From NCBI RefSeq assembly GCF_018918005.1, contig NZ_JAHLPR010000034.1, forward strand, positions 18,328-82,327: 64,000 bases of DNA, read 5' to 3'. A model generated the notes under the pieces. It was not told the DNA's origin and searched no databases. It saw nothing but the letters and a program-made list of their open reading frames with translations. How positions within the stretch are numbered: the first letter of the stretch is position 1; every line of letters starts with the position of its first letter. A program made the translations under genes and the position numbers. The DNA is from Paenibacillus sp. MSJ-34 (GTDB lineage: Bacteria; Bacillota; Bacilli; Paenibacillales; Paenibacillaceae). Shown here one piece after another: positions 8,312 to 16,498 of this stretch.

Positions 8312-8896
8312 TTATTTATGCAATTTGTGAACTTCGGCCTCGACGACGAATAATCTGTCGTTCAGCACCCCGATCTGGCGTTCCTGCATATCCGTTCGCA
8401 TCGTCAGCTTCTTGTCCATGACTTGGATCATCGCCACGACATCTTCCGTCTGGACATGTTCCATACGATCAAGCTGGTCTTTTACCGATGCCACCTGATT
8501 TTCGACCGATGCCAATCTGGTCTCCATCGACGACATCCGATCTTCCATCGATATCATTCGAATCTCCATCGACGATGTCCGATCTTCCATCGATATCATT
8601 CGAGTCTCCATCGACGACATTCGATCTTCCATCGATATCATTCGAGTCTCCATCGACGACATCCGATCTTCCATCGATATTATTCGAGTCTCCATCGACG
8701 ACATCCGATCTTCCATCGATATCATTCGAGTCTCCATCGACGACATCCGATCTTCCATCGATATCACTCGAGTCTCCATCGACGACATCCGATCTTCCAT
8801 CGTTGTCATTCGGGCTTCCATTCCATCGAGCCTGACTGTTATAGGAGCGAGTTGTTCCTGTAGCACTTCTTTTAACATTTCTTTTAACTGTTCCAT
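8312..8896 (-). CDS. Coiled-coil protein built of 14-residue tandem repeats
   Basis: About 194 residues, cytoplasmic, with no signal peptide or membrane segment. Seven copies of a two-heptad unit RMISMEDRMSSMET cover roughly residues 29-126. They place Met, Ile and Val at heptad core positions and Glu/Asp/Arg between them. They are followed by degenerate heptads (LASVENQVASVKDQLDRME), so the whole middle should form one long parallel coiled coil. The ATG at 8894-8896 has GAGGT at good spacing; a GTG two codons earlier abuts the GAGGT and is unlikely. I do not recognise a family with a known role. The extreme Met content is unusual and gives no functional clue by itself. Confidence 0.75.
   Translation of the reverse strand: MEQLKEMLKEVLQEQLAPITVRLDGMEARMTTMEDRMSSMETRVISMEDRMSSMETRMISMEDRMSSMETRIISMEDRMSSMETRMISMEDRMSSMETRMISMEDRTSSMEIRMISMEDRMSSMETRLASVENQVASVKDQLDRMEHVQTEDVVAMIQVMDKKLTMRTDMQERQIGVLNDRLFVVEAEVHKLHK
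8519..8812. repeat. 42-bp tandem repeat array, seven units
   Basis: Seven head-to-tail 42-bp units inside the coiled-coil gene, with few substitutions between central copies (for example MISMED versus VISMED, IISMED). Because 42 is divisible by 3, alternative frames on both strands are also open across the array; these are shadows. Unit number is likely to vary between strains by slippage or recombination. Confidence 0.9.
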
Positions 8897-8993
8897 TGTC
8901 ACACCTCAAAGTATAGAGAATGGAGCTATTCTATGTCGTGTTTCTAAGTATATTATAACCGAGGAACAATTGGTATGCAAACGTATGTTCTCG

Positions 8994-9790
8994 CTAAAGT
9001 CTCTCAGCGAACGGATTTTCCAAGAGAATCAGATCGTTCTTAGCTGGGATTAATTCGATCTTCCCTCCGAGCGGGAGGATCAATTTCGGGTCCGTATGCC
9101 CGAAATCGACATCGACGACGATCGGTATATGTTCGGCACCGAACTCGCCTTTGATGATATCGATAATGATCTTGTTGAGTTCTATCTTCTCCTCGTCGGA
9201 ATAATCCTTCGCTCTGCCGAAGATCACCCCTTTGATTTTGGAAAAAATGCCTTGCATGCCGTAATTCCGCAGCATATATCCCACTTGCATCGGCGAAGGC
9301 TTGTCTTCCGAAGTTTCGAAGAACAAAACCTTGTCGTTCCAAAACGCTTCATCGGGCCAATAGGCCGTCGATTTCATAAATTCAAGCACTTCAATGCAAC
9401 CGCCCACAATAACCCCTGTGCTGCGGCATGTCCCTGCAAAAACGTCCATCCCTTCCGATTGTCATAAAAAGGCTGGCATTCGCCTAATGTTTGCAATTTC
9501 CCCCAATCTTGATACCGTTTGTCCATTTCCGAAAAGGGGAATACCGATATGGGTAAGAATGAGAAAAGAATATTGATTTTAAGTGGTCCGCATGTTCCGA
9601 AGGAAGGCTTTTCAATTGGGCCAGCCCTGCCATAACGGACGGTCCGTAAAATGTTATCACTCCCAAATGATTGAAATACGACAAGAACGTCGTCGCGCCG
9701 GAAAAACCCATAATGAATTTAGGATTGTTCCTGACAACCTCCGTATTCAAGAAAGGCAGAATGCGGATCGATTCGTAAATATTGCCCGGG
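8994..9790 (-). pseudogene. Decayed LD-carboxypeptidase (peptidase family S66, LdcA/MccF type)
   Basis: Two reading-frame pieces match consecutive parts of an S66 peptidase. The upstream piece (about 9484-9780) carries IRILPFLNTEVVRNN and the nucleophile region KFIMGFSGATTFLSYF. The downstream piece (8994-9449) carries VGGCIEVLEF, with the catalytic Glu, and VDVDFGHTDPKLILPLGG, with the catalytic His. Between them the frame is lost at a stop near 9485, and a second shift near 9420 separates NRKGWTFLQGHAAAQG from TGVIVGG. The N-terminal third is missing and no start with a ribosome site is visible. Intact relatives trim the terminal D-Ala from peptidoglycan tetrapeptides or inactivate microcin C-like compounds. 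This copy is very unlikely to be functional. Confidence 0.8.
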
Positions 9791-9859
9791 GTTTATCAAT
9801 AACATATTTGCAACTATTTTCCTGCAGCGTTCGTTTGGAATGCAAGGAGTGATTCGCTT

Positions 9860-10729
9860 ATGAAAAAGCTGGTTTTCATCGTTATCAGTTTGCTGTTATC
9901 CGCATGCGCAGGGGCGATTCCGGATTCGGAGAAGGCGCCGTCTGCGGTCATTGATCCTGCCGTCGCCGCTCTCTCGGATACGATAGGCAACCCGGATACG
10001 GTGCTCTACTCGGCGATGCTCCCGCCCGACCGGGCGCGCGCCGCGGCCGACGATTACAATCCAAACACCGGCAAATGGTTTGAAGCGGAGAACGGCCTCA
10101 ATCTGATCGCTTCCTACAGTTCCGGAGTCGTTCGGGCGGGAACGGAGGCCGGCGCCGCAATCGGACAAATTCCGGAAGGTCGCTCGGTCCGGTTTCAAAT
10201 TACGCGCAGAGACGACGCGGGAAAGAGGTTGGAACTGATCAAGGAATATACGGCGGACGTCACGAATACCGTCAATGGACGCGTCGATTTTTCGCATAAA
10301 ATGCCTGAGCAGCCAAACGTCAATTACTTGCTCAGCGTCGAAGTCATATCCGCCGAAGGCGCTGTGGAGGATACGCTGCTCTCTCCTCTCTTCGTCCCGC
10401 CGAACGAGCTGAACGCGCGGCTTACCGTCGAACCGCCGGCCAAAGGCGCAGAGACCGCCGAATTAACGCTATATAATGCAGGGCCGAATGACTTGTTTCT
10501 CGGTTACGGATATACTATGTATCGGAGCGAACCTGCGGGATGGACGTTAGTCCCCATTGAAGGCGCGGTACCGTCCATAGGCATCGTGATCCCGCCGGGC
10601 GAATCCTTTCATGAGAAAATTTCGCTTCCCTCGGACCTTGCGCCGGGTTCATATCGGATTGTGAAGCCTTTCGAAGGGCATATGACGGAGATAAGCGTGG
10701 ATTTAGCGGCCGATTTCGAGATACGATAG
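9860..10729 (+). CDS. Lipoprotein with C-terminal Ig-like domain
   Basis: 289 residues. The N-terminus MKKLVFIVISLLLSAC is a lipoprotein signal (lipobox LLSAC, Cys 16), so the protein is anchored outside the membrane. The last 100 residues (TAELTLYNAGPNDLFLGYGY...IPPGESFHEKIS...LAPGSYRIVKPFEG) resemble the small Ig-like domain found at the C-terminus of many Bacillota lipoproteins, marked by the x-GxYRIVK ending. The middle portion (about 40-180) has beta-rich sequence with no motif I recognise. The start has AAGGAG eight bases upstream. The following gene starts 32 bp downstream and may be co-transcribed. Role unknown. Confidence 0.7.
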   Translation: MKKLVFIVISLLLSACAGAIPDSEKAPSAVIDPAVAALSDTIGNPDTVLYSAMLPPDRARAAADDYNPNTGKWFEAENGLNLIASYSSGVVRAGTEAGAAIGQIPEGRSVRFQITRRDDAGKRLELIKEYTADVTNTVNGRVDFSHKMPEQPNVNYLLSVEVISAEGAVEDTLLSPLFVPPNELNARLTVEPPAKGAETAELTLYNAGPNDLFLGYGYTMYRSEPAGWTLVPIEGAVPSIGIVIPPGESFHEKISLPSDLAPGSYRIVKPFEGHMTEISVDLAADFEIR

Positions 10730-10761
10730 ATATATCATTCCTATGGAAAGAGGATAACGCC

Positions 10762-11295
10762 ATGTTCGACCCTACCGTTTTCGACAATTTAAAAGTTGCT
10801 TTTGAAAATCAATTGTACGATTTGGATAACTTGAGCGGAACGATCCGCATAACCGGCCGGATCGACCGTTTGGAAATGTCGACCATGTCAAGGGAGTTCG
10901 CCCTGCAATTTGCGTTGACGGATCAGGATACGGTTAAGGCGGAAATTCGTCTGGCGGCGTCTTTGAAAGATTTAGCGGCGGAAATTCTCGAGGCGCCGGG
11001 CGAAACTCCCGGCTGTACGCTGCTGCTGCGCTTTCTTCTTCCGGTGAAAGACATCGCGAAGGAATGCGCAATGATTGAAGACTTGTTGCTGCGGATATGG
11101 AAACCCGACCTTCCGCCGGTGCAGACGATAAGCTTCGTATACGGCGGGAAGCACGAGAACTATATGAATACGGTCGAATTGCAATTCAATCGGCAAATTA
11201 ATGAGGATCAAATGAGGGACATCCCCGAATTAATCGAATATATGCTCCTAACCCTCACGGAATTAAGCGAAACGTTCGGCAAGGACGCCCCATAA
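10762..11295 (+). CDS. Conserved-looking hypothetical protein
   Basis: 177 residues, soluble, no signal peptide or membrane segment. It has an alternating hydrophobic N-terminal part (MFDPTVFDNLKVAFENQLYDLD...IRITGRIDRLEMSTMSREFALQF) and an acidic helical C-terminus. Codon use and an upstream GGAAAGAGGA support a real gene. It ends inside a convergent terminator hairpin. I do not recognise the family. The overall look, a small alpha/beta protein with an N-terminal FDPTVFDNLK block, would suit a stress- or house-cleaning-type protein, but that is only an impression. Confidence 0.65.
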   Translation: MFDPTVFDNLKVAFENQLYDLDNLSGTIRITGRIDRLEMSTMSREFALQFALTDQDTVKAEIRLAASLKDLAAEILEAPGETPGCTLLLRFLLPVKDIAKECAMIEDLLLRIWKPDLPPVQTISFVYGGKHENYMNTVELQFNRQINEDQMRDIPELIEYMLLTLTELSETFGKDAP

Positions 11296-11308
11296 TCGGG
11301 GCGTCCTT
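11281..11308. terminator. Bidirectional terminator hairpin between convergent genes
   Basis: A perfect 11-bp stem (AAGGACGCCCC / GGGGCGTCCTT) with a 6-base loop. It overlaps the 3' end of the gene ending at 11295 and lies just before the stop of the convergent AHSA1-type gene. A long T run is lacking on either side, so termination efficiency is uncertain. Confidence 0.6.
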
Positions 11309-11313
11309 GCTCA

Positions 11314-11763
11314 TTACCAGCCAAAATCCATCGTTTTTCCCGTTTCGGCCCAAGTCTTGACGGCGCTTAAAATCATCCACCAACTGCTCTTCGCGTTTTC
11401 GAACGATGGGTGATCGGGCGTCCACCGGTCGTTCACCAGGGTCAGTTTCGTGCATTGGCCTACCGTCTCCAGCGTATATGTGATTCTCGATTCGAGCGAA
11501 GCATGGTTTTCCCTGTAAGATGGACCGGGATGTTCGGTCATGCTTAACGTTCGGCAAGGCTCGAAAGCCAGAATGGTTCCATACACATGCACGGTTTCTT
11601 CGCCGTCGTTGCCCGGTCCGACGTACTCGAAAGAATCGCCGACTTGGAAATTCGATCGAAGCGCGCTTCCGAAAAAAACGCTGCTCGTTCCTTCCGCCGT
11701 TGTTAGCGCGTCCCATACCTTCTCGGGCTCCGCATTAATATAAAACTCGTATTTCAATTCCAT
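11314..11763 (-). CDS. SRPBCC-fold protein, AHSA1 (activator of Hsp90 ATPase-like) family
   Basis: 149 residues covering a single START/Bet v1-like domain. The opening MELKYEFYINAEPEKVWDALTT, the turn VGDSFEYVGPG, and the C-terminal WWMILSAVKTWAETGK are typical of bacterial AHSA1-domain proteins. These form a ligand-binding cavity, but their substrates are mostly unknown. It is divergent from an AraC-type regulator gene 85 bp away, with a palindrome between them, so it may be that regulator's target. No secretion signal. Confidence 0.8.
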   Translation of the reverse strand: MELKYEFYINAEPEKVWDALTTAEGTSSVFFGSALRSNFQVGDSFEYVGPGNDGEETVHVYGTILAFEPCRTLSMTEHPGPSYRENHASLESRITYTLETVGQCTKLTLVNDRWTPDHPSFENAKSSWWMILSAVKTWAETGKTMDFGW

Positions 11764-11796
11764 ACGATCCCTCCTTCGTGCTATGATTGATTATAT

Positions 11797-11811
11797 CGAT
11801 CTATTAGATCG
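11797..11811. promoter_or_regulatory. Palindrome between divergent AHSA1-type and AraC-type genes
   Basis: CGATCTA-T-TAGATCG is a perfect 15-bp dyad in the 85-bp gap between two divergent start codons. Position suggests an operator, possibly bound by the adjacent AraC-type protein or another regulator. Confidence 0.4.
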
Positions 11812-11848
11812 TCGTATTGTAAAAACGCGACAATCGGGAGGGACAAAG

Positions 11849-12643
11849 ATGCATTTAAAGCCGAGCTTAGGCATTTTAAAAATGCGCGACATGGAAAAGA
11901 AATATAAGCTTACGCGCCACGCGCCCTCCGGCGACCTTGCATTTTTCGTCAAACATTACTGGATCGTCAGCTGGGATTTAACCGGGGAAGAACCGTACTT
12001 GCAGCACGTAATCCCGAACCCGTGCGTCAATATGGTGATCGAACATGGCAAATCAGGCATTTTCGGTCCGGCGAAACATAAATTTTCCTATCTTCTCAAA
12101 GAGAAAGGATGCGTCTTCGGCGTGAAGTTTAAACCGGGAGGATTTTACCCTTTCTGCAAAAGACCGATATCCTCGCTCACGGAGCGGGCAGCGACGATCG
12201 CTGGCATGTTCGGTGCGGATGCCGGCTGCGTGGAAAGCTCCATCCTATCGCAAACCGACGAACGGAGAATGGTTGAACTGGCGGAGAAGATCTTGCGTCC
12301 AAAGCTTCCGGACAAGGACGAGAATATTATATTTGTCAACCGGATCATAGACCGGATCAACGAAGACCGGGACATTATCAAAGTCGATGACGTATGCCGA
12401 TATTTCCATATCAATATTCGAAAGCTGCAGCGCCTGTTCGACCAATACGTGGGTGTCAGCCCGAAATGGGTTATTAAGCTCTGCCGGTTGCAAAATGCGG
12501 CGGAATCGGTCGATCGCGGCCAAGCCTGCGATTGGTTGAAGCTATCCTCCGATCTCGGATATTTCGATCAATCCCATTTTATTAAAGATTTCAGAACCGT
12601 AATCGGGCAAACCCCGGAGGAATACGCCCGCGGCAAAAACTAA
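11849..12643 (+). CDS. AraC-family transcriptional regulator
   Basis: 264 residues. The N-terminal half (about 20-150) resembles the DUF6597-type ligand domain found in many AraC regulators (FVKHYWIVSWDLTGE...VIPNPCVNMVIEHG...GVKFKPGGFYPFC). The C-terminal 100 residues hold the two helix-turn-helix motifs, ending in the signature DLGYFDQSHFIKDFRTVIGQTPEEY. The start chosen at 11849 has GGGAGGG seven bases upstream; an earlier in-frame ATG at 11783 has none. It is divergent from the AHSA1-type gene and followed at 16 bp by an acetyltransferase, which probably shares its transcript. Ligand unknown. Confidence 0.85.
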   Translation: MHLKPSLGILKMRDMEKKYKLTRHAPSGDLAFFVKHYWIVSWDLTGEEPYLQHVIPNPCVNMVIEHGKSGIFGPAKHKFSYLLKEKGCVFGVKFKPGGFYPFCKRPISSLTERAATIAGMFGADAGCVESSILSQTDERRMVELAEKILRPKLPDKDENIIFVNRIIDRINEDRDIIKVDDVCRYFHINIRKLQRLFDQYVGVSPKWVIKLCRLQNAAESVDRGQACDWLKLSSDLGYFDQSHFIKDFRTVIGQTPEEYARGKN

Positions 12644-12659
12644 GCAAGGAGGAACGGCC

Positions 12660-13142
12660 TTGAAAATACGTAAAGCGGTGCAACGCGAAGCCGGTTTGCT
12701 TAGCGAGCTGGCATTTCGCTCGAAAGCTTATTGGGGATACAGCGAAGACTTTATGGAGGCATGCAGGGAAGACTTAACCATCACGCCGGACTTGATCGAA
12801 TCCTCCTCGGTTTACGTCCTGGAAGACCGAGGGCAAATACAAGGCTTCTACGCCCTCGATCTCGAGCACGACGGCTTCCTCTTAAGAGATTTGTTCGTCG
12901 ATCCTTCGACAATTGGAAAAGGATGCGGCAAAGCGTTATGGAATCATATGATTCGAACGGCTCACGATTTAAACGCCGCCGAAGTACGCATCCATAGCGA
13001 TCCGAATGCGGAATCGTTCTATAAGAAGATGGGGGCCAAGCGAATCGGCGAGACGGCGTCCACCGTGTTCCCGGACAGAATACTCCCTCTCATGGCCGTA
13101 AGCATTACAGGCGAGACTCCCCAAGGTACTATGCAAAAATAG
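12660..13142 (+). CDS. GNAT-family N-acetyltransferase
   Basis: 160 residues starting at TTG (12660) behind AAGGAGGA. The acetyl-CoA binding motif A is clear in LFVDPSTIGKGCGKALW, followed by the beta-bulge and helix leading to SDPNAESFYKKMGAKRIGE, the usual motif B. The fold therefore transfers an acetyl group from acetyl-CoA to an amine. The substrate is not predictable. It is likely co-transcribed with the AraC gene 16 bp upstream. Confidence 0.85.
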   Translation: MKIRKAVQREAGLLSELAFRSKAYWGYSEDFMEACREDLTITPDLIESSSVYVLEDRGQIQGFYALDLEHDGFLLRDLFVDPSTIGKGCGKALWNHMIRTAHDLNAAEVRIHSDPNAESFYKKMGAKRIGETASTVFPDRILPLMAVSITGETPQGTMQK

Positions 13143-13185
13143 TACTTCTTCGATCCTCTGCCAACCGGTACACTATATTATATCG

Positions 13186-13215
13186 TCCCGCACCGGCAGC
13201 TTGCCGGTGCGGACG
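13186..13215. other. GC-rich hairpin upstream of the YwaF-like gene
   Basis: GCACCGGCA-AGC-TGCCGGTGC forms a strong stem with further GTCC/GGAC pairing at its base. It lies between the acetyltransferase stop and the next ribosome site. There is no T run, so it may be a weak terminator or a leader structure. Confidence 0.4.
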
Positions 13216-13259
13216 GATTGCGATTTTCATTCGCAAACGGTTGTTAAGGGGGACCATCC

Positions 13260-13988
13260 ATGCCGTCATTTTTCGACGCCAATGTAACCGAAACGTTCAC
13301 GATGTATTCGATACCGCATATTGCCGGCATCATCGCGCTGATCGCGGTCTTGATCGGCCTGTATGCAAGCAGATCCGCCATTCGAAACGACGACCGGCTG
13401 AAACGGATCGTACGGTACGGTATTCTCTGCTCGCTGGCCGTTCCCGAGATATTCCTATACGTTTGGTATGCCGTGAACGGCTTGTGGGATCCGCGGCAGA
13501 CGTTGCCGCTGGAGCTTTGCAGCATATCGGCAATGCTTGCGGTCGTCATGCTCTGGAGGCGCAGCAAACGGCTGTATCCGTTCGTTTTCTTTGCAGGCAT
13601 CGGCGGGGCGATGCAAGCCATCCTGACGCCGGATCTGGACTTTCCGTACCCGTATTTTCGCTTCTTCCATTTTTTCATCGTCCATTCCTCGATTATTATC
13701 GCCGCCTTATACATGACCTGGATCGAGCATATGAAGCCGACCTGGAAATCGATCAAATATGTCATGCTGGGCCTGAATGCAATCGCCTTGTTCGTCTGGT
13801 TCCTCAATACGATCTTGCATTCCAATTACATGTTTTTAATGCGCAAGCCGGAGTCGGCGTCTTTATTGGATTGGTTGGGACCTCATCCCTATTACTTGAT
13901 TGCCGAGGAAGTGGTCGCTTTATGTCTGTTCGTCGTCATGTATTTGTTGTTTGTTGCCTTGCCGGACCGGGTCGCCAACAAACGTTAA
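13260..13988 (+). CDS. YwaF/TIGR02206-family integral membrane protein
   Basis: 242 residues with about six to seven hydrophobic helices (for example IAGIIALIAVLIGLYA, FFIVHSSIIIAALYMTW, VVALCLFVVMYLLFVAL). The order of motifs, with PLELCSISA and the His/Phe-rich PYPYFRFFHFFIVHSSII, matches the TIGR02206/YwaF family of uncharacterised membrane proteins in Bacillota. Charged residues sit at helix ends in a way suited to a small transporter or enzyme, but no function is established. The start follows AAGGGGG. A terminator lies directly after the stop. Confidence 0.8.
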   Translation: MPSFFDANVTETFTMYSIPHIAGIIALIAVLIGLYASRSAIRNDDRLKRIVRYGILCSLAVPEIFLYVWYAVNGLWDPRQTLPLELCSISAMLAVVMLWRRSKRLYPFVFFAGIGGAMQAILTPDLDFPYPYFRFFHFFIVHSSIIIAALYMTWIEHMKPTWKSIKYVMLGLNAIALFVWFLNTILHSNYMFLMRKPESASLLDWLGPHPYYLIAEEVVALCLFVVMYLLFVALPDRVANKR

Positions 13989-14032
13989 GACCGTTTCAGC
14001 CTGTTGATTCATAGGCGAAGCGGTCTTTTTTT
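13987..14032 (+). terminator. Rho-independent terminator
   Basis: The arms AAGACCG and CGGTCTT, with additional internal GCC/GGC pairing, are followed by five more T residues, right after the YwaF-like stop codon. Confidence 0.75.
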
Positions 14033-14071
14033 GGACAATGAGAAATATTATTTACTTTACCTATATTATTT

Positions 14072-14099
14072 TTGTAATTTTCATTCATAAGCATAGTAA
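14072..14099 (+). promoter_or_regulatory. Candidate promoter of the sugar ABC operon
   Basis: TTGTAA (14072-14077) and TAGTAA (14094-14099) are separated by 16 bp, about 75 bp upstream of the binding-protein start. The -10 match is only partial. Confidence 0.4.
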
Positions 14100-14172
14100 T
14101 AAGTCTACAGCACGTTTTTTATATTCATGCACAGATGAGCAAAATCCAATCGGATGAAAGGAGCAAAGAAGA

Positions 14173-15510
14173 ATGAGATGGTTTCGATTTACTTTCATCG
14201 CTCTTGCCCTGATTGTTTCGTTCGCCTTGATGTCCGGGTGCGGCTCTTCCGGCACACCGAGCGAGCCGGCCCAAGCCGAACAACAGAAGGAGGTTACGCA
14301 AGGCTCGGACAAGGGAACCGTTAATGAACCGCAGCCGGAACAAACGAAGGTGAAGCTGACGATGGGCAGTTGGCGGACGGAAGACAGGGCGGCCTATGAA
14401 AAAATTATCGCGGAATTTAACAAACAATACCCGAACATCCAAATCGAATTCAATCCGACCAAAAACACGGAGTATAATACCGTCTTAAGTACGGCGCTGC
14501 AAACCGGCGGAGGTCCGGATATCATTCAACTGCGGCCGTATGCGGCGGGCCGGCAACTCGCCGATGCAGGGTATTTGGAACCGCTCGACGGACTGCCCGG
14601 ACTTGAGCAATTTTCCAAGGAGGCTTTGTTGTCCGCGAGCGGCGCGGACGGCAAAGTGTACGGCGTTCCGACAATTAACAGTACGACCCTCGTCTTCTAC
14701 AATAAAAAAATATTCGAACAATTCAATCTGCAAGAACCTAAGACATGGGATGAATTTCTGAACGTCGCGGAAACGTTGAAGCAAAACAAGGTTACTCCCT
14801 TCGCATTCGGCTCCAAAGAAGGATGGATTTTATCTTTGACGCATGGAGCGCTTGGACCGGCATTCTACAGCGGGAACGATTTCGCGCAAAAGATCGTATC
14901 CGGCGCAACCGATTTTAAGAGCAAGGAATTTCTCGCTTCATTGCAAATGATGAAAGACCTGGAGCCGTATTTCCCGGATAATTATACGGGAATCGGCATG
15001 GACGACATGCGCAATTTATTCGTGACCGAGCAAGCCGGCATGATGGTCATGGGCGTGTGGGAAGTCGCCGTCATGAAAGAGATGAATCCCGATTTGGAGA
15101 TGGATGTATTCGCTATTCCGGATTCCAGCGGCAAGCAGACCGTAACGACTTGGGTGGACGGCTCCTATGCGGTCAACGCCAAATCGCCTCATAAAGAAGA
15201 AGCGAAGAAATTTATGGAGTTTATGACCACGAAAACGTTCGGCGCCATGGTCGCCGACGAGCTGCTCAAGCTAAGCGCCTTGCCTGGCGTGGAAGCGAAA
15301 GATCCGCTCGTCACGAAAGTTTCGCAGCTCACCTATAGCGACATGGCAACACCGTATTTGGCCGTCGTCTATTTTGCAGGCGGGAATCCGTCGACGAAAT
15401 CGGCGTTGGAATCGTCGCTTCAAGGCATGTATTTAGGAAAACTGACGCCTCAGCAAGTGGCGGAAGAAGTGCAGAAGAGCGCCGACACCTGGTTTAAACC
15501 AGGCAACTAA
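14173..15510 (+). CDS. Extracellular sugar-binding lipoprotein of a CUT1 ABC transporter
   Basis: 445 residues. The N-terminus ends in lipobox LMSGC (Cys near residue 22), followed by a long Gln/Glu/Pro-rich linker and a bacterial family 1 solute-binding domain (VKLTMGSWRTEDRAAYEKII, GGGPDIIQLRPYA, YGVPTINSTTLVFYNKKIFE). Such proteins capture oligosaccharides outside the cell and deliver them to the two permeases encoded directly downstream. There is no regulator or hydrolase in this operon, so the substrate cannot be guessed from context. The start has GAAAGGAG six to ten bases upstream. Confidence 0.9.
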   Translation: MRWFRFTFIALALIVSFALMSGCGSSGTPSEPAQAEQQKEVTQGSDKGTVNEPQPEQTKVKLTMGSWRTEDRAAYEKIIAEFNKQYPNIQIEFNPTKNTEYNTVLSTALQTGGGPDIIQLRPYAAGRQLADAGYLEPLDGLPGLEQFSKEALLSASGADGKVYGVPTINSTTLVFYNKKIFEQFNLQEPKTWDEFLNVAETLKQNKVTPFAFGSKEGWILSLTHGALGPAFYSGNDFAQKIVSGATDFKSKEFLASLQMMKDLEPYFPDNYTGIGMDDMRNLFVTEQAGMMVMGVWEVAVMKEMNPDLEMDVFAIPDSSGKQTVTTWVDGSYAVNAKSPHKEEAKKFMEFMTTKTFGAMVADELLKLSALPGVEAKDPLVTKVSQLTYSDMATPYLAVVYFAGGNPSTKSALESSLQGMYLGKLTPQQVAEEVQKSADTWFKPGN

Positions 15511-15532
15511 TCTTCGAAATAAGCGGGAGGGA

Positions 15533-16483
15533 ATGAAAAGGATGGCGAAATCTAGGACAGATATGCCAAACGGAGTCAAATTTAACGTTAGAAAAGGATG
15601 GATCCATCTATTCCCCCTCCCTGCCTTTGCCGTATACACGCTCTTTATCGTATACCCCATTGCGGCGGCATTCGGCTACAGTTTATTCGATTGGCAAGGA
15701 CTGCAACGGGGAACCTTTGTCGGGATCGGCAATTTTGTGCGCCTGTTTACGCAAGAACCTTTCAATCGGCTGTTTTGGAATGCGCTCAGCCATAACGTCT
15801 ACTACTTCGCCTTGGAAATGATCGTGCAGAACGGCATCGCCTTCGTATTGGCTTATATCGTTTATTCCAAAATTAAAGGAGCGGAATGGTTCAAAGCCGC
15901 TTTTTTTCTGCCCCGGCTGCTTTCCGTCATCGTCGTCGGATTTCTATGGAAACTCATCTTGCATCCGAATAACGGAGCGCTGAATGTCGCACTCGAAGCG
16001 ATCGGATTGGACTCGTGGGCAAAGCCGTGGCTAGGCGAACCCGCAACGGCGCTGACAGCGATTATTCTCGTCAACTGCTGGTTTCTGATCGGTTTTGCCG
16101 TTCTCATCTTTCTCGCCGGCTTGCAATCGATTTCCCAGGAAATCATCGAAGCCGCCAAATTGGACGGCGCCCAGAAATTCCGCCTTCTCCGGTACATGAT
16201 CGTCCCGATGATGAAACCGTCGTTTATCATCATGACGGTATTTACGTTCGTCCACTCGTTCGAGGCGTTTGAACTCGTATACGCAATGGAAGGCTCGCAA
16301 GGGGAACCGTATTTTTCCACGGATACATTGGCGGTTTATTTCTACCGCACCGCTTTCGGAAGCGCGGGCGATTCGGCGGCGATCGGCCTCGGCTCGGCGC
16401 TCGCCGTTGTGCTGTTTATCATTATTGCAAGCTTGTCGGCTCTATTTATGTATTCGACCCGCAAACAAGAGACGGAATTTTGA
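15533..16483 (+). CDS. Sugar ABC transporter permease, MalF/UgpA type
   Basis: About 316 residues with six membrane helices and the CUT1 permease EAA loop EIIEAAKLDGAQKFRLL, which contacts the ATPase. A basic N-terminal stretch precedes the first helix (LFPLPAFAVYTLFIVYPIAAAFG). Two starts are possible: 15533, only 2 bases after GGAGG, or ATG at 15542, 11 bases after it. Neither spacing is ideal. It lies 22 bp after the binding protein and 15 bp before the second permease, so all three form one operon. No ATPase gene is nearby, so a shared MsmK/MsmX-type ATPase encoded elsewhere is expected. Confidence 0.9.
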   Translation: MKRMAKSRTDMPNGVKFNVRKGWIHLFPLPAFAVYTLFIVYPIAAAFGYSLFDWQGLQRGTFVGIGNFVRLFTQEPFNRLFWNALSHNVYYFALEMIVQNGIAFVLAYIVYSKIKGAEWFKAAFFLPRLLSVIVVGFLWKLILHPNNGALNVALEAIGLDSWAKPWLGEPATALTAIILVNCWFLIGFAVLIFLAGLQSISQEIIEAAKLDGAQKFRLLRYMIVPMMKPSFIIMTVFTFVHSFEAFELVYAMEGSQGEPYFSTDTLAVYFYRTAFGSAGDSAAIGLGSALAVVLFIIIASLSALFMYSTRKQETEF

Positions 16484-16498
16484 CGAGGAGGTGCGCCA

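Noticed and set aside
8519..8812. CRISPR-like array of short repeats
   Set aside because: Repeats are contiguous, in frame with a coiled-coil gene, with no spacers.
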